Part shown: positions 46,756-57,967 of the stretch, in pieces
How positions within the stretch are numbered: the stretch's first letter is position 1
How the letters are laid out: every line of letters begins with the position of its first letter
Assembly: GCA_950106755.1 (NCBI GenBank)
Contig: OX467084.1
Span: 5,518,001-5,582,000, forward strand
Source of the DNA: Climacium dendroides
Lineage: Eukaryota; Streptophyta; Bryopsida; Hypnales; Climaciaceae
Direction: 5' to 3'
DNA length: 64,000 bases
The notes under the pieces: generated by a model
What the model was told of the DNA's origin: nothing
What the model saw: only the letters and a program-made list of their open reading frames with translations
Database searches by the model: none
Position numbers and translations under genes: made by a program

Positions 46756-47379
46756 CTAGGTAGCAGTAAGAACTGCTTCTCTCCAATAAGTTGGGGTAAA
46801 ATTAGCATAATGAAGCATGCTTAGTACAACATTCCAAAGAATACGATTTTTTCTCTCTGACACACCATTTTGTTTAGGAGTATGTGAAATTGTACCATGA
46901 CGTTGAATACCATGCTCAACACAAATTTTTTTTAAATCATTGGATTCATATTCACCACCTCCATCACTACGTAGAATTTTTATCTTCCTGCCAGTATATG
47001 TTTCAGCAAAAGCTTTATATTCTTTAAATTTGGACAAGACTTGTGGTTTAAATTTAATTAAATATAGTGTAGTATATCGACTATAATCATCTATAAATGA
47101 TATGAAATATTGAAAGCTAGTGTGAGTTGGCGTAAGCTTTCCTTTTAAATCACTGTGAATTAAATCAAGTAAATTAGTAGCTCTAGATTCTAAAAATCTT
47201 GGAAAAGGATTTTTATGCTGTTTTCCTACTACACAAAATTCACAAAAAGGATGAATGCTTTGCAGATTTTGTATGTTAACACCAGTAACCAAATTGTGAT
47301 TGACTAATTCTTGTAAACGTGGAAAACTAACATGGCCTAATCGTTTATGCCATTGTGAAACCATGGTTGTAGGTACCAA
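46756..47379 (-). pseudogene. copia integrase core
   Basis: The HHCC zinc finger (WHKRLGH ... FCEFCVVGKQ) is followed by the DDE core (IHSDLKG, FIDDYSRY and NGVSERKNR). A stop ends the open segment before the next block. Confidence 0.88.
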
Positions 47380-47426
47380 AGATAAAGCTTGTTCATGTTT
47401 TATTGAATATTATTATTATCCTTCTC

Positions 47427-47702
47427 TTATATCTTAGGTTCATGAGAAATAGACTCTTCTAAAATGTATAAGTCATTTTTCAATTTGCATATAGCAATTA
47501 CTTTATTAGAAGAATTATACAAAGTTGCAGTTGTGCCAACAATATTAAATGTACCACCAGCTTGAGCCAGTTGTTTTACAGAAAACAAATTACATTGTAA
47601 ATGGGGGACATGCAATACTTTAGGAATAAGCTTTGATTGTCCATTTGAAAGAAGGATGTTGACATTGCCAATCCCTTGGATGGCATGTGATGTGCCATCC
47701 AC
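47427..47702 (-). pseudogene. copia protease/pre-integrase region
   Basis: Contains VLHVPHLQCNLFSVKQL and the GTSHAIQGIGNV segment typical of copia proteins between the protease and the integrase. The protease start upstream lies in a shifted frame. Confidence 0.75.
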
Positions 47703-47929
47703 TGTATATGCAAATTGACCAGGGGAGATATGTTCATAATTTATAAAAGTACTTTTATTGTGAGCTATGTGGCAAGTAGCTCCGCTATCTACAATCCACT
47801 TATTATTATTATTATTATTATTATTATTTGTAAGGTGGGTATTGTAAGCTGCAATGTATAAAAATTGAGATTGATTTCCAAAAGAAGTTTTACGATATAT
47901 GCCATTGGCTTCATCAAAGATGCATTTTT

Positions 47930-48852
47930 GGCAATCTCTTCAATGATGACGTGGTTTTCCACAATAATTACAAATTAATGTTTTATTGTAATTGGAAAAA
48001 ATGGAACTATTATTTTTAGGCATCTTAGATGAGCTAGTTGCATGGAAAGTAGAACCATTTTTGGAATGATTCTTTAACCCATGGCGATTTCTATGATCTT
48101 GTTGAAATTTATTATTATTATTATTATCATAATTAGGTTTATTTTGAAATCGTCTTGAATCATATTTGTTTTGTCAAGGCTTATGCCACATACCAAATGC
48201 TGATGAGGCTGAAGGCAGTTCAATATTGTTATCTAAATTCTTAATCATCATTTCTTCTTGTAATAATAAGTAATCAATTCCTGTAAAGTTAAGGTTTGTC
48301 CACATATTGATATTAGAAAATTTTGATAGCTCGATGGCATGCTACGTATTAAAGCTAGCACACTATCTTCCTCAGTCATAGAGGAGCCAACTGTTGATAA
48401 TTAATCGAGAAGAGCTCTGAAAGCATGTACATGTTTTGTCATGCTGTCATTACTTTTCATCTTCAATGTAAACAACTGCTCTCTTAGATACATTTTTGTA
48501 ATAGAATCTGGGCTTGATATAATCGACATAATTCATCCTATGCTGCTTTGAAAGAATTCTTGGCTGTAATGTGATATACTTGACTTAATTCCAAACAGTT
48601 TGTAATTATTGAAAGAGCATTGGTATCTTTCTCATACCATTCTTTTTTACTTCCAAGCCCAGAAGCTAGAGTATATCTAATGTGTCCACTAGGTGTGGCT
48701 GGTGGTGTTGAAGGTAAAATTTCCTCACCTTCTACTAATTTTAATAGTTTTTCGGATTTAAGTACTAATTTTAAATTATGTTTCCAAACTTGGAAATAAG
48801 ACCCATCAAACTTGGTAATATTCCTTAGATTTGATGTACTAAATTGGAACAT
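47930..48852 (-). pseudogene. copia gag with broken zinc knuckle
   Basis: 48852-48538 is the gag N-terminus (ITKFDGSYFQVWKHNLKLVL). Further down, a CCHC knuckle CNYCGKPRHH..RDC reads at about 47985-47935 with an in-frame TGA between the two halves. Stops also interrupt the middle, so the nucleocapsid is destroyed. Confidence 0.75.
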
Positions 48853-49344
48853 TATACAGTGTTAATTTTAAAGTTCTTGATAAATATAAGAAGGCATGGT
48901 TCTTGATTCTAATAAATGTTAGCTATAATCAACTCATCAGTGAAAAATTGTGTATTCATCTCATCAAATTGTCCAGGTGCATTCATCAAGTTCGCAGGGG
49001 CATGTGAAAGTCCGTATGCATTATAAATAAATTCAAATTGTTACTCTTCTAATTCATCTGAGTCAACTAGTTCTTGAGATGCAGGTTCCAAAGGAATTTG
49101 GAAGAACCCACCTTGAAGGTTGGTTTGCTGCAATTCTATTTCAAGTTCTTCTGGAAATGCTTGTTCAACTATGTTTGTTGCAAAATTAAAGAATCTATTT
49201 GTGGTTCGAAACTGATTTTCTAATTCAGCTCTTTCATCATCATTAACAAATAGATCATACACATCTGCACTTGAGTTCTCAGCACTCGAGGTCACAGGAA
49301 AACACATGATGCTTATTAATAAGCATCTACAAGCTCTGATACCA

Positions 49345-49540
49345 TGATAGAAAATGTGACACCACAACAAAAGCCACTAATATTATATTATTATATATAT
49401 TAAAGGATTACAATGTTCTTCTTTATATAGAAGAGGAGAGAGAAGAGGTCATATCAAAAAGGTACACCTTTTGATTATACCAAAGGACGTAGTGTGACTA
49501 GTGATCTAATTTATTTAACACTAGTAAATTATATCTAACA
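49345..49540 (-). repeat. 5' LTR of the copia element
   Basis: 196 bp, directly abutting the primer-binding site at 49344-49333. Confidence 0.95.
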
Positions 49541-49545
49541 AAATT

Positions 49546-52500
49546 CTCTTGAAAACAACTTCAATTTCGCTGACTATAGTAGACTACGGGAGTAAAATAG
49601 ATTGTAAGAGAAAGGTAACATGTAAATTTTTTTCGAGGAGATGAGCATCGCGATAGTTATATATGATATACGGAACTGATCAAGGTACTTACGTAGTATA
49701 CTATCTGGAGTGAGGGCAGGTTTACAGGATCGTCTTGCCAGGAGACTTTTTTACACGGTTTGGGAATCCTCACTACAATGAACGGGAAGAATTGGCAGCT
49801 AGTGTAAACTGAGCCGATTGATTTTTTGAAAAAGCTGATTGAAATACTTAATTATAGGTCAGAGAACCGACGAAAAATCATTTAAATAGGATTTTAACTG
49901 TTATGATCTTGGAGTTCCGGATTTTTAGCTGCTCAAAATATTAGAAAGGCGGATTTTGATTTGTTGGCCCGAGGGTATGGCCGGTTCTCGACCATGTATG
50001 ATTTGGGTGGGCCGGTTCTCAGGCGTGTAAGTCAGGCTGAGAATTGAGAGGGGTCGAAAATAATCTCTCATTTTAAAAAAAAAACTCCCTCAAGTTCCTC
50101 AACGTCTCTCTGTGTACGCCTCCGCTCCCGCTCTTTGGTCTTCGGCTGTTCGCGCCTCCATTCTTCCACTTGACCGCTCCTTTGCTACCAGTATTTCTAG
50201 CTGATTGAAATTATTGTTGTACAGTTTATAACCGGTTTCTTTAAAATTGAAAGGATTTAAACTGAATGGCTTTACAATTTGAAGGCTATGGGCTGATTTC
50301 AATTTATGGTATTAGGCTTGGGCTGGTTGTATTAGTACATGAGCCAGAAGCCATGATTAAATGAAGGATTAATAAGCTGGTTGTATTAGTACATGAGCCG
50401 GAAGCCATGATTAAATGAAGGATTAATACTGATTAGTATGAATATCTTCCCGTTCTATGCCTCGCTACCATGTAACAGCATTTGGCTATCACATGTTTGC
50501 ATTCACAATGTACACTCCAAACTGTGACTAGGGTAGTCTGTTGTTGTCCGACCATTGAGGTCTGAGTCGCAAATTCCTGGACAGAACCGGGTGTGCCACT
50601 GCAGATTTCAACCTATTCTTTCAGATTGGAGGATTGGGTGAGCATTTGAACAATCATATCTGTAAGGAAAAGAAAGCCCTCCACCTCAAAGAATCTTCAC
50701 GAGGAGATTTATCGTGGTGGTGCCAGTGCCACTACTTTCTCTTAACACAAAGTATGACGGTCCATACAAATATTAAGGGGGATATGATAAATTAGGCCGA
50801 TTGGTTGTTGGAGATTTTCTGCTCTTGTTCTTTGAGCTACTCCTGGATTTGTACAGCGTGGTTCCAGTTTATAGCCTAACGAGAACGTCGTCGATTGAAT
50901 GAAAATTTGGAGCTCCTTGAGATTTATTGTGAGCTCTGTGAGATGATTATTTTGCTCGTCACTCTGTTTCTTGCTGCTTCAATGTCATCAGTGGTGCTCC
51001 GTTCTACGGAATCAGTGCTAACGATGCGAAAGCTTACTTGCTGGGATTTCCCCTCCCCCTCCCCCCTCGCTCCATTGGTTGAATTAGTCACTGGAAGTCG
51101 GTCCAGGTAGTCGTTTCTTGCGTAAATTAAATCTCCATGACACTCTTTTCTTTACTTAGGTTTCATGTCTAGTTCAGGTGGTAATTATCCTTGCCTAAAT
51201 GTCTGTAAAATTCCGAGAGCGTCCTTCAGGATTGATAGAAGCTCAGTGACACTGGCTTAATCCTCGTAGCTCAAGTTTGGGAGCACTTGAAGGGCGATGC
51301 CTACGCAGTTGAACCTGGAAAAACAACCACCCTGGGTTGACGCAGATTATTGCACCCACTCAAAATAAGTCATTTGGCCCCCATGGCCAGACTTTTAGTT
51401 CCTACACAGTATTCCCTATTTCAGAACCTCTGGAGAACATTGGTTGTGCATGACGACAATGTACTATAGGCTCTATGTTTTTCAATGAATACACCCAATG
51501 CCACTTTTTGCAATTGGATCCCTCCAACTTGTTGTATACATGCTTGTTTGGACAATGTCGAATCCTAAACGCATGTACAGTACGATTACAGTACAAGCAA
51601 AACGTATCTGCAAATTGCAGAATTTGATCCTTTTCAGAGTGCTATCTTTGGGTAAAATGACTTTGAACAGAGAAACCAAATCTTGGCAAGCTGGACTTGT
51701 GCACATCAGCTGAGCTCCTTTAGTTCTCCTACATTCTTTCTTTTCCTAGTAGATATTCAAGTGACAAAGATGTGGTACGGTATATGAAATTGTTATATCC
51801 ACATGAAAATGGATATACCACAAAGCTATCATGTACAAAAATACCTGATCCTCACTTGTATTTGGCTGAGTGACCCTTTCACTGGGTTCACAATGGACGG
51901 GCTAGAAAACGCTTCACAGGATTCTCCGTTAATTCTCGCATTGTATATACCAGCTCTTTTGTTTTACTTTTTGAGATAAGGTCGAACTACCCATTACCAT
52001 ACAGATTTGCTATCTAGGTACTTTGGAGAAGTTATTTATGAGCTCTCATATTTTTTAGAGATTGAATTGTTTGAGAGAAGTCAATTGCAAAAAAAATGAA
52101 GACATTCTGACAAGAATTGAATTTTTTGTGATTTTTCAAAGCTGAAATGTAAAACTGTGAGTAGACCCTTGGTAAAGCATGACCAGACCATTGTTGAAGC
52201 GTGGGCTGATGTGTCCGCTCCCCAATGCATTGCCATCATGATCATGGATGAGTAAGATTGTGGTAATAAGATGAGCCAGTGACAGAAATGGGAGGAACCT
52301 GTAGGCGGGGGAATTGGGTAAATGGTGGTAATGGGTAGTGCTACCTTACTTAGTGCCAAGATGGCGATCACTTAAAATTTGGCAAAGCATTTTATATTTA
52401 CATTCATCCATCTTTTGGATAAAAACACTTTTCAATTATATTCATGTACTTTTTCATTTAAATTTAGCAACTTCATCCACATATTTTATAGAAATAGGAA

Positions 52501-52689
52501 ATTTTTGGTGAAAAAAAAGATTATTTTTTCCTAGTGAAAAGTAGAAATTTACTTTGAAATGCTGCAATTTGGCCCCATGGTGCCAGAAAAAAATGGGTTG
52601 GTATGTACTGTACATTAAAGTGCCAAATTTAATTTTAGAAACTACATGGAAGTGAAGCCCATGCACTGAAGTGGCTGCGAGTAATAGTA
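49546..52689. other. intergenic DNA, no gene recognised
   Basis: Short frames exist but none resembles a family. A 54-bp unit is duplicated in tandem at 50322-50429. Confidence 0.4.
50322..50429. repeat. 54-bp tandem duplication
   Basis: The unit begins GCTGGTTGTATTAGTACATG at 50322 and again at 50376. The copies differ at about one base (GAGCC(A/G)GAAGCC), so the duplication is recent. Confidence 0.85.
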
Positions 52690-52950
52690 GTTCCATTCCA
52701 TCAACATAGAAAGGAACATGAAAACCATTTTACATAGTGAAGGTGCGGGTGAGTTGTTCTATCTCCCCTTCTTTCAAAACTACCACACTACAATCCACCC
52801 AATAGCCCTCGACAACACCTTAGAATATCCAACTTGTTTCACATTATCAATGACATTATGAAAGAGAATGATTCCTCCATTGTCAAAGTGTTGAGTCATT
52901 GTGTGTTTGAGCTCATGTGTGGGTAGAAAAGACCTTGAAAATGACATGGA
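52690..52950. repeat. dispersed repeat shared with 21340-21760
   Basis: The clearest match is GACATTATGAAAGAGAATGA then TTCCTCCATTGTCAAAG. Spacing differs because of deletions. Confidence 0.6.
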
Positions 52951-54200
52951 CAAAGCCTTGTACTAGCGTTGGCGAAGAAAACCAGCCCAAGCATTTTGTG
53001 TTGATGTGTTGAAGCCCAAAAGTGTCACCTTCCTGTAACAATTGCATTTGTGTCTACATTTCTATTTGCAATGGAGGTAGATTAGCCCAATTTTGTCTTT
53101 TATTTTTTAATCCAAATTTGTCTATAAAAAACATCTAAAACCATTCGTTTTTTTGAAAAAATTAGTGAATTAATGCCTACAAGATATAATGTGTCAATCA
53201 TTTATTGGTGAGTACTTAAGGCATTTAGGGGTTGTTTATGGGACGCTTATGATTTCACTCCATAGGCATTTTTTATAATTTCATGGCAGATTACTTAAGA
53301 AATTCACAAGAATTACAATTATAATTGAAAAATTAACTATTACTTTATAATTGTAGGTAACACAATGATCTTTTTAAATTAGTAAGGTCACTAAAAATAG
53401 TAAGACCCCTCAAATTTTATAAAAACAAATAACACCTTTGTCAATAATCATTCCATAAAAATGTCTTTTCCACTTAATATTGTAGAGTTTTACTTCTTCT
53501 TACTATTGATATTAACTTGAATGTCCCAGAGGTGACAATTACCAACTTGAAAGTCTACGAAAGTTTGTTATGTGTAAAGCTAATATAAAAATAAATGTTA
53601 AAAATAAAATAGGGTATAAAAATAGATCCCAAGTAAAGATAAGGGGATCACCTTGTCGGTGAAATAAAAGTAAAAGAAATCTAACTTTATTTTTATGTCA
53701 GAAGATGGATGTTGTGCAATCTTCCTAAAATCTTCTTCAACAATTCTTCAATAATCTCCAATTGAATGAAGAGAGTTTTTCAAAACATTCATCATTTTTC
53801 ATGTGGATTGATCATGGAGTTTTTATTATTATTAGGGGTCCAAAAATACAATAATCTAACTTACATCACAGTTACGTTCTAAACACAACATTTCAATACA
53901 AACACTAACTTAAGAAAATCATTTGTAATCACTCTTCTGTAATGACCCTGCCTGAGGATATCAACATGACATATTCTATGGATATTCAGAGAAGGTGCAA
54001 TTACAGAGGCAGAGGGGTACGTGTTGTCCACATTTTCCTTATGCATTTTGAGCTTCTTTTTTTCGGTTTGTGAGTCAGCGCCGAAGCTTTGAAGCTCCAA
54101 AGCTGACGAGACTTTCGAAAGGAAGTAAGCTTCGGTCAAGTGCAGGGAAACTCATGAATGCACTCGTGAGTTAATAACGTAGCTCTACTTCCTTGAGTGA
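52951..54200. other. AT-rich intergenic DNA
   Basis: No gene seen; diverged AT-rich sequence. Confidence 0.4.
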
Positions 54201-54992
54201 CAATGATTGACAGAGTCTTTTCATGTTCATTAATCTCTGCAATCACCAAACTCCCTGCAATCTCTTCAATTGTGTTGCACTGTCTCTAAAGAATTCAATT
54301 TCGCAGTTACAAATCGACCTAGGAAGCTTGTTCCGATTGAAAAAGCTTCGGGTTTAGCACAGGGGTTGTGCATCTCGTGGATCGTCTTGTTGGGATCCCA
54401 CGACAGAGACCCATCTTCTGGAATCGGGGTTGCACGAATTGAAAGCTATGGCGCATTGATGAAGGATTAGGTCATCTCTGAGGTCATGCTCTGGGCGGAA
54501 GCGAGCGGCGGAACTAGAGGAGCATTGCACTGTTGCAGAAATTGAAGGTAAATCAGCTTAAGACACGATTTGAAGAGTATTTGAAACCAAAAGTGGTGGT
54601 GGTGGGAGGAAATTTCATCGGTGATGTGACGCTCTTTGCTTTAGTGCTTGGATTGGATGTTTGCGATGCGGTTGCAGCAACAGTACCTGTTGTTTTTCAG
54701 TTAGCCTGAGCCTGGATTTGAGATGTAATCAAACCTCTGCCTCTCTTCACCGCTCGTAGTGTCTCTCTTCTCTGGCAGTTTTGTTTTTTCTACCTCTGTA
54801 ATGTGACACTTTATTATATGACAGATTATGTTTCTACCACTTGAGAAACAGTTGTGAGGAGTGCTTATATGTCAACATTACATTAGGGTTTCTGAAACAT
54901 GTAAAATTTGAGAGCTGAGACGGCATCCTTGTTGAGGCTCGTGGGTGTGGTCGCAGAGGATCTGGTATTAGGGCACGGGAATATGGTAGTGT
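54201..54992 (+). promoter_or_regulatory. 5' region of the ZIP-family gene
   Basis: GC rises and a donor-like G|GTAAAT occurs at about 54548. An acceptor-like GTCGCAG|AG at about 54957 lies shortly before the ATG, which suggests a leader intron. This is inference; the 66-codon frame at 54270 has no recognisable domain. Confidence 0.35.
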
Positions 54993-56852
54993 ATGTTGAG
55001 TGTATGGATTCCAGCTCTTTCACTAACGATATTGATCATGTGTCTCAGAGGATGCTTTCTCTCGGAGGTAGAGAAAGGCAATGAGAGTGATCCATGGGCC
55101 AAATCCGAGGCTGTTATGGTGATGATGGAGAGCCCTAGTATGTGGCGGAGCCCTAGCTTTGTGTACCGGGCCGTGCAAGTGCTTGTTGTTGTTCTAGCTC
55201 TCTTGTTGATCCCTCCAGTGGAGGCCTACCGAGAAAATGGTGTTGAGAAGGAAACGGGAGCCATCCAGAACAAAAAAATGGATGTGGGAGATCAGTTTGT
55301 TGTTGTTCCAGGTCCAAAGGTGCCAGTTTCGACAGTTGCATGGCTGACTCTGGCCATGGCAGTTGCAACTGGGCTCGGTGCAGTGCCGTTCTTCTTTGTG
55401 CAGCTGGAGCCCCGGTGGGGCGGCATTTGCAACGGGGTAGCGTCTGGCGTGATGCTGGCAGCCAGCTTTGATCTCATTCAAGAGGGGCAAAGATATGGCG
55501 GCGGTAGCTGGGTGGTGATCGGGATTTTATCCGGCGGTTTGTTCATCCTTCTCAGTCAGCAAATTGTGCGTCAGAATTTCGGCGAAGTGAGCATGCTGGA
55601 TGTCAAGGGGGCGGATGTGCCGAAGATGATTTTGGTGGTCTCCATCATGACCTTGCATTCCTTTGGTGAAGGTTCAGGAGTCGGGGTTTCGTTTGCAGGT
55701 CCAAAGGGGTTATCTCAGGGCTTAATGGTCACCATCGCCATTGCGGTCCATAACATTCCGGAGGGGTTGGCAGTGAGCTTGCTGCTATCGTCTCAGGGCT
55801 TGTCACCCAAGCAGTCCATGTTGTGGAGCATCTTCACATCGTTACCCCAGCCTCTGGTTGCCGTCCCTGCGTTCTTATGTGCTGAAGCCTTCCAGAAGTT
55901 TCTGCCCTTCTGCATGGGCTTTGCAGGGGGCTGCATGATCTGGATGGTCATGGCCGAAGTGATGCCCGACAGCTTCAAAGACGCAGGAAAATCCGAAGTC
56001 GCCACCGCTGCCACTCTTGCCGTGACGTTCATGGAGGCTCTCAGTGCGTTGCTGGAAGGGAGCGAAGGAGCCCAACCGGATATGTTCTTGGCTTACCTTA
56101 GCTTTGGAATAGGCCCCTTAGTCGGGGCTGTGATGCACATGCTGCTAGTGAGCTCCGTCAAGCTGCCAGTGGCTATGGCTACTGGAATTGGAGAAGGGGT
56201 TGCCTTAGTGGTAGCCACGTGGAAACCTTTACAAATGCTGTTGGATGGGAAGATGAATATCTTTCAGATTTTCCTCCTTTTTTGTGCAGGGGCGTTTTTG
56301 CACTTTCTGCTTCGAAACTATGTCGAATCTAAATCCAAGTCAAAGGGCGAGATTTTTCTGCCTGGTTCTGTGATGAGCCCTATGGCAAGGAGGGCTTGCT
56401 TGGCTGCTTTTATGATTTGGTTTTACTCTTTTGTCGAGGGATTGGCTATGGGTGTTGCCGCAACGGGTGGGTACAACCGGTACTTACTGTTTCCTGTGGC
56501 ACTTCACGGCCTACCGCGTGGAGTTGGTGTGGGGAGCCTAGTGTATGGAGCTACGGGTAGCAAAGAGGGCTCCTCTTTAGCAGCTACTCTCACTTGTTTG
56601 GCAGGTCCCATTGGAGCTTTCTGTGCAGCACTGACTGGATTCGGTCCAAGCGGGCTTGAATATGGGATTGTCCTGGCAGGTGGTAGCCTTTTCCCCTGGT
56701 CCCGTGTGCTGAGAGGCCGGCGAGCTCCGAAGGGGGTTGATCCGAAGACCACATATTTCGGCATGTCAATGGGTATAATGTTGACAATGATGTGTTTAAT
56801 CACCACACGGCTTGTCTGCCTGCATACGCCTTATTGCGGCACTTCCTTGTAG
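54993..56852 (+). CDS. ZIP-family zinc/metal transporter, At3g08650-like (intronless)
   Basis: A single uninterrupted frame of 619 residues, the length I recall for the Arabidopsis At3g08650-type plant ZIP protein. Several hydrophobic helices are visible, with the two ZIP signature stretches HSFGEGSGVG (residues about 222-231) and HNIPEGLAVSLLL (about 253-265), whose His and Glu line the metal path. A second helical half begins near residue 360. ZIP proteins move divalent metals, mostly zinc or iron, into the cytosol from outside or from organelles; the substrate cannot be read from sequence. The N-terminal helix (about residues 55-75) may be a signal anchor. Met at 44 or 45 is an alternative start. 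No intron or lesion is seen. Confidence 0.9.
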   Translation: MLSVWIPALSLTILIMCLRGCFLSEVEKGNESDPWAKSEAVMVMMESPSMWRSPSFVYRAVQVLVVVLALLLIPPVEAYRENGVEKETGAIQNKKMDVGDQFVVVPGPKVPVSTVAWLTLAMAVATGLGAVPFFFVQLEPRWGGICNGVASGVMLAASFDLIQEGQRYGGGSWVVIGILSGGLFILLSQQIVRQNFGEVSMLDVKGADVPKMILVVSIMTLHSFGEGSGVGVSFAGPKGLSQGLMVTIAIAVHNIPEGLAVSLLLSSQGLSPKQSMLWSIFTSLPQPLVAVPAFLCAEAFQKFLPFCMGFAGGCMIWMVMAEVMPDSFKDAGKSEVATAATLAVTFMEALSALLEGSEGAQPDMFLAYLSFGIGPLVGAVMHMLLVSSVKLPVAMATGIGEGVALVVATWKPLQMLLDGKMNIFQIFLLFCAGAFLHFLLRNYVESKSKSKGEIFLPGSVMSPMARRACLAAFMIWFYSFVEGLAMGVAATGGYNRYLLFPVALHGLPRGVGVGSLVYGATGSKEGSSLAATLTCLAGPIGAFCAALTGFGPSGLEYGIVLAGGSLFPWSRVLRGRRAPKGVDPKTTYFGMSMGIMLTMMCLITTRLVCLHTPYCGTSL

Positions 56853-57967
56853 CTGTAAAGAAAGTCGGGTAATTAATCTATTTTAGGTGAAATCTGTAAC
56901 GATTTTGCACACTCGGTTGCTTTTGGATGCATCCAAGCATGAGTAATAGTTATGAGCCTCTGGGACTTTGGTCAATATGTACCATGATTCTAGGAATTAG
57001 TCCCCTTCAAGATTTTTTTCATGAAGACATTTCTATCTTGCCCTGAAGGATTGGCGGCAATTATTGTAGAATCAACTGATTTCAGCAGAGAATTAATATT
57101 CGAAGCATGACTTGGCATCCTGTCGAAGTTTTGTTACTAATGTGTCGACCAGTGTTAACGTAGGTTTCAGGCCTTCAATTTATTTCTGGAAAAACAAGAA
57201 TAGCTCACTTGGAAACTCTTATACCGTTCTTTATGTTTGGTTGTTTTTGAATGTGGCTACTTTGCTGAACTCTTAAATTATGCTCTGTTTTAAAATACAT
57301 GCTGCTTCGAAGAAAAGTTGCACCTGTTCAACATGAGGATATATTTGGTTGTCTTGACATTCTGAGGTCTGAAGTTCAGGTTTCAAGAAGTGCGAGGCTT
57401 CCAATGGTTGTAGCCACCGTGGAGCTGGTGCAGCGACCACCCAATGTGCGATTAATGCCAACTTGGTTTGCTGTCGACTTGATGAATGATTGCACCTGGC
57501 AAAGTAAGGTTTAGGTTGACTGCAGGCATTGGATTTCAAAAGCAGTATCGACAAGCTGAAGGGGCAAGAAGGTCCCATAGTGCGTACTTCAGTATTTCAA
57601 AGATTTCAAAGATCCTGTTATGTTTTATAGAGTAGTTTAACAGTAGTGCTTCAGGGAAAATCAATGAGAGATTGGTTTATGGAACAGTCAGCTGACCCTG
57701 AGGGGGTTTGTAACCGAAACGCATCAACCTCTAACATCGGAATTCGGAGAAGTGGTTTCACTGGAAAGTAACGGTTTTCTGAACGGGTATTCTGGTGTCT
57801 CATGAAGTTATCCTTCACTAAGCCTATGCCTTGCTCTGTGAGGGCTTGGGCCTCCATGAAGCCTTGGTCACCCAGATTTCCAGAGGAGCTCTATCGTGCC
57901 AATTCAGCGAGACCTTGGAAGTCCTGAGTTTGGCCTGCGATTCACAAGGAAAGAAGCATAGGCAGAG
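56853..57967. other. intergenic / promoter of the At4g15545-like gene
   Basis: 3' flank of the ZIP gene, then the likely 5' region of the next gene. A 71-codon plus-strand frame (57299-57514) shows no recognisable domain and is not called. Confidence 0.35.

Larger units (their letters stand above)
44131..49540 (-). mobile_element. complete Ty1/copia LTR retrotransposon, coding-defective
   Basis: The element is 5410 bp with 196-bp LTRs at 44131-44326 and 49345-49540, which differ at three positions (all transitions). AAATT flanks both sides (44126-44130 and 49541-49545) as a 5-bp target duplication. On the minus strand the 5' LTR is followed at once by TGGTATCAGAGC (49344-49333), a primer-binding site for initiator tRNA-Met. 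A purine tract (AAATCAGGGGG, 44337-44327) precedes the 3' LTR. Order on the minus strand is gag, protease, integrase, reverse transcriptase, RNase H, which is the copia order. The coding region is split by several stops and shifts, so this copy could not act alone. Confidence 0.95.

Noticed and set aside
54270..54470. 66-codon frame before the ZIP gene
   Set aside because: More likely part of the 5' untranslated region; no domain seen.
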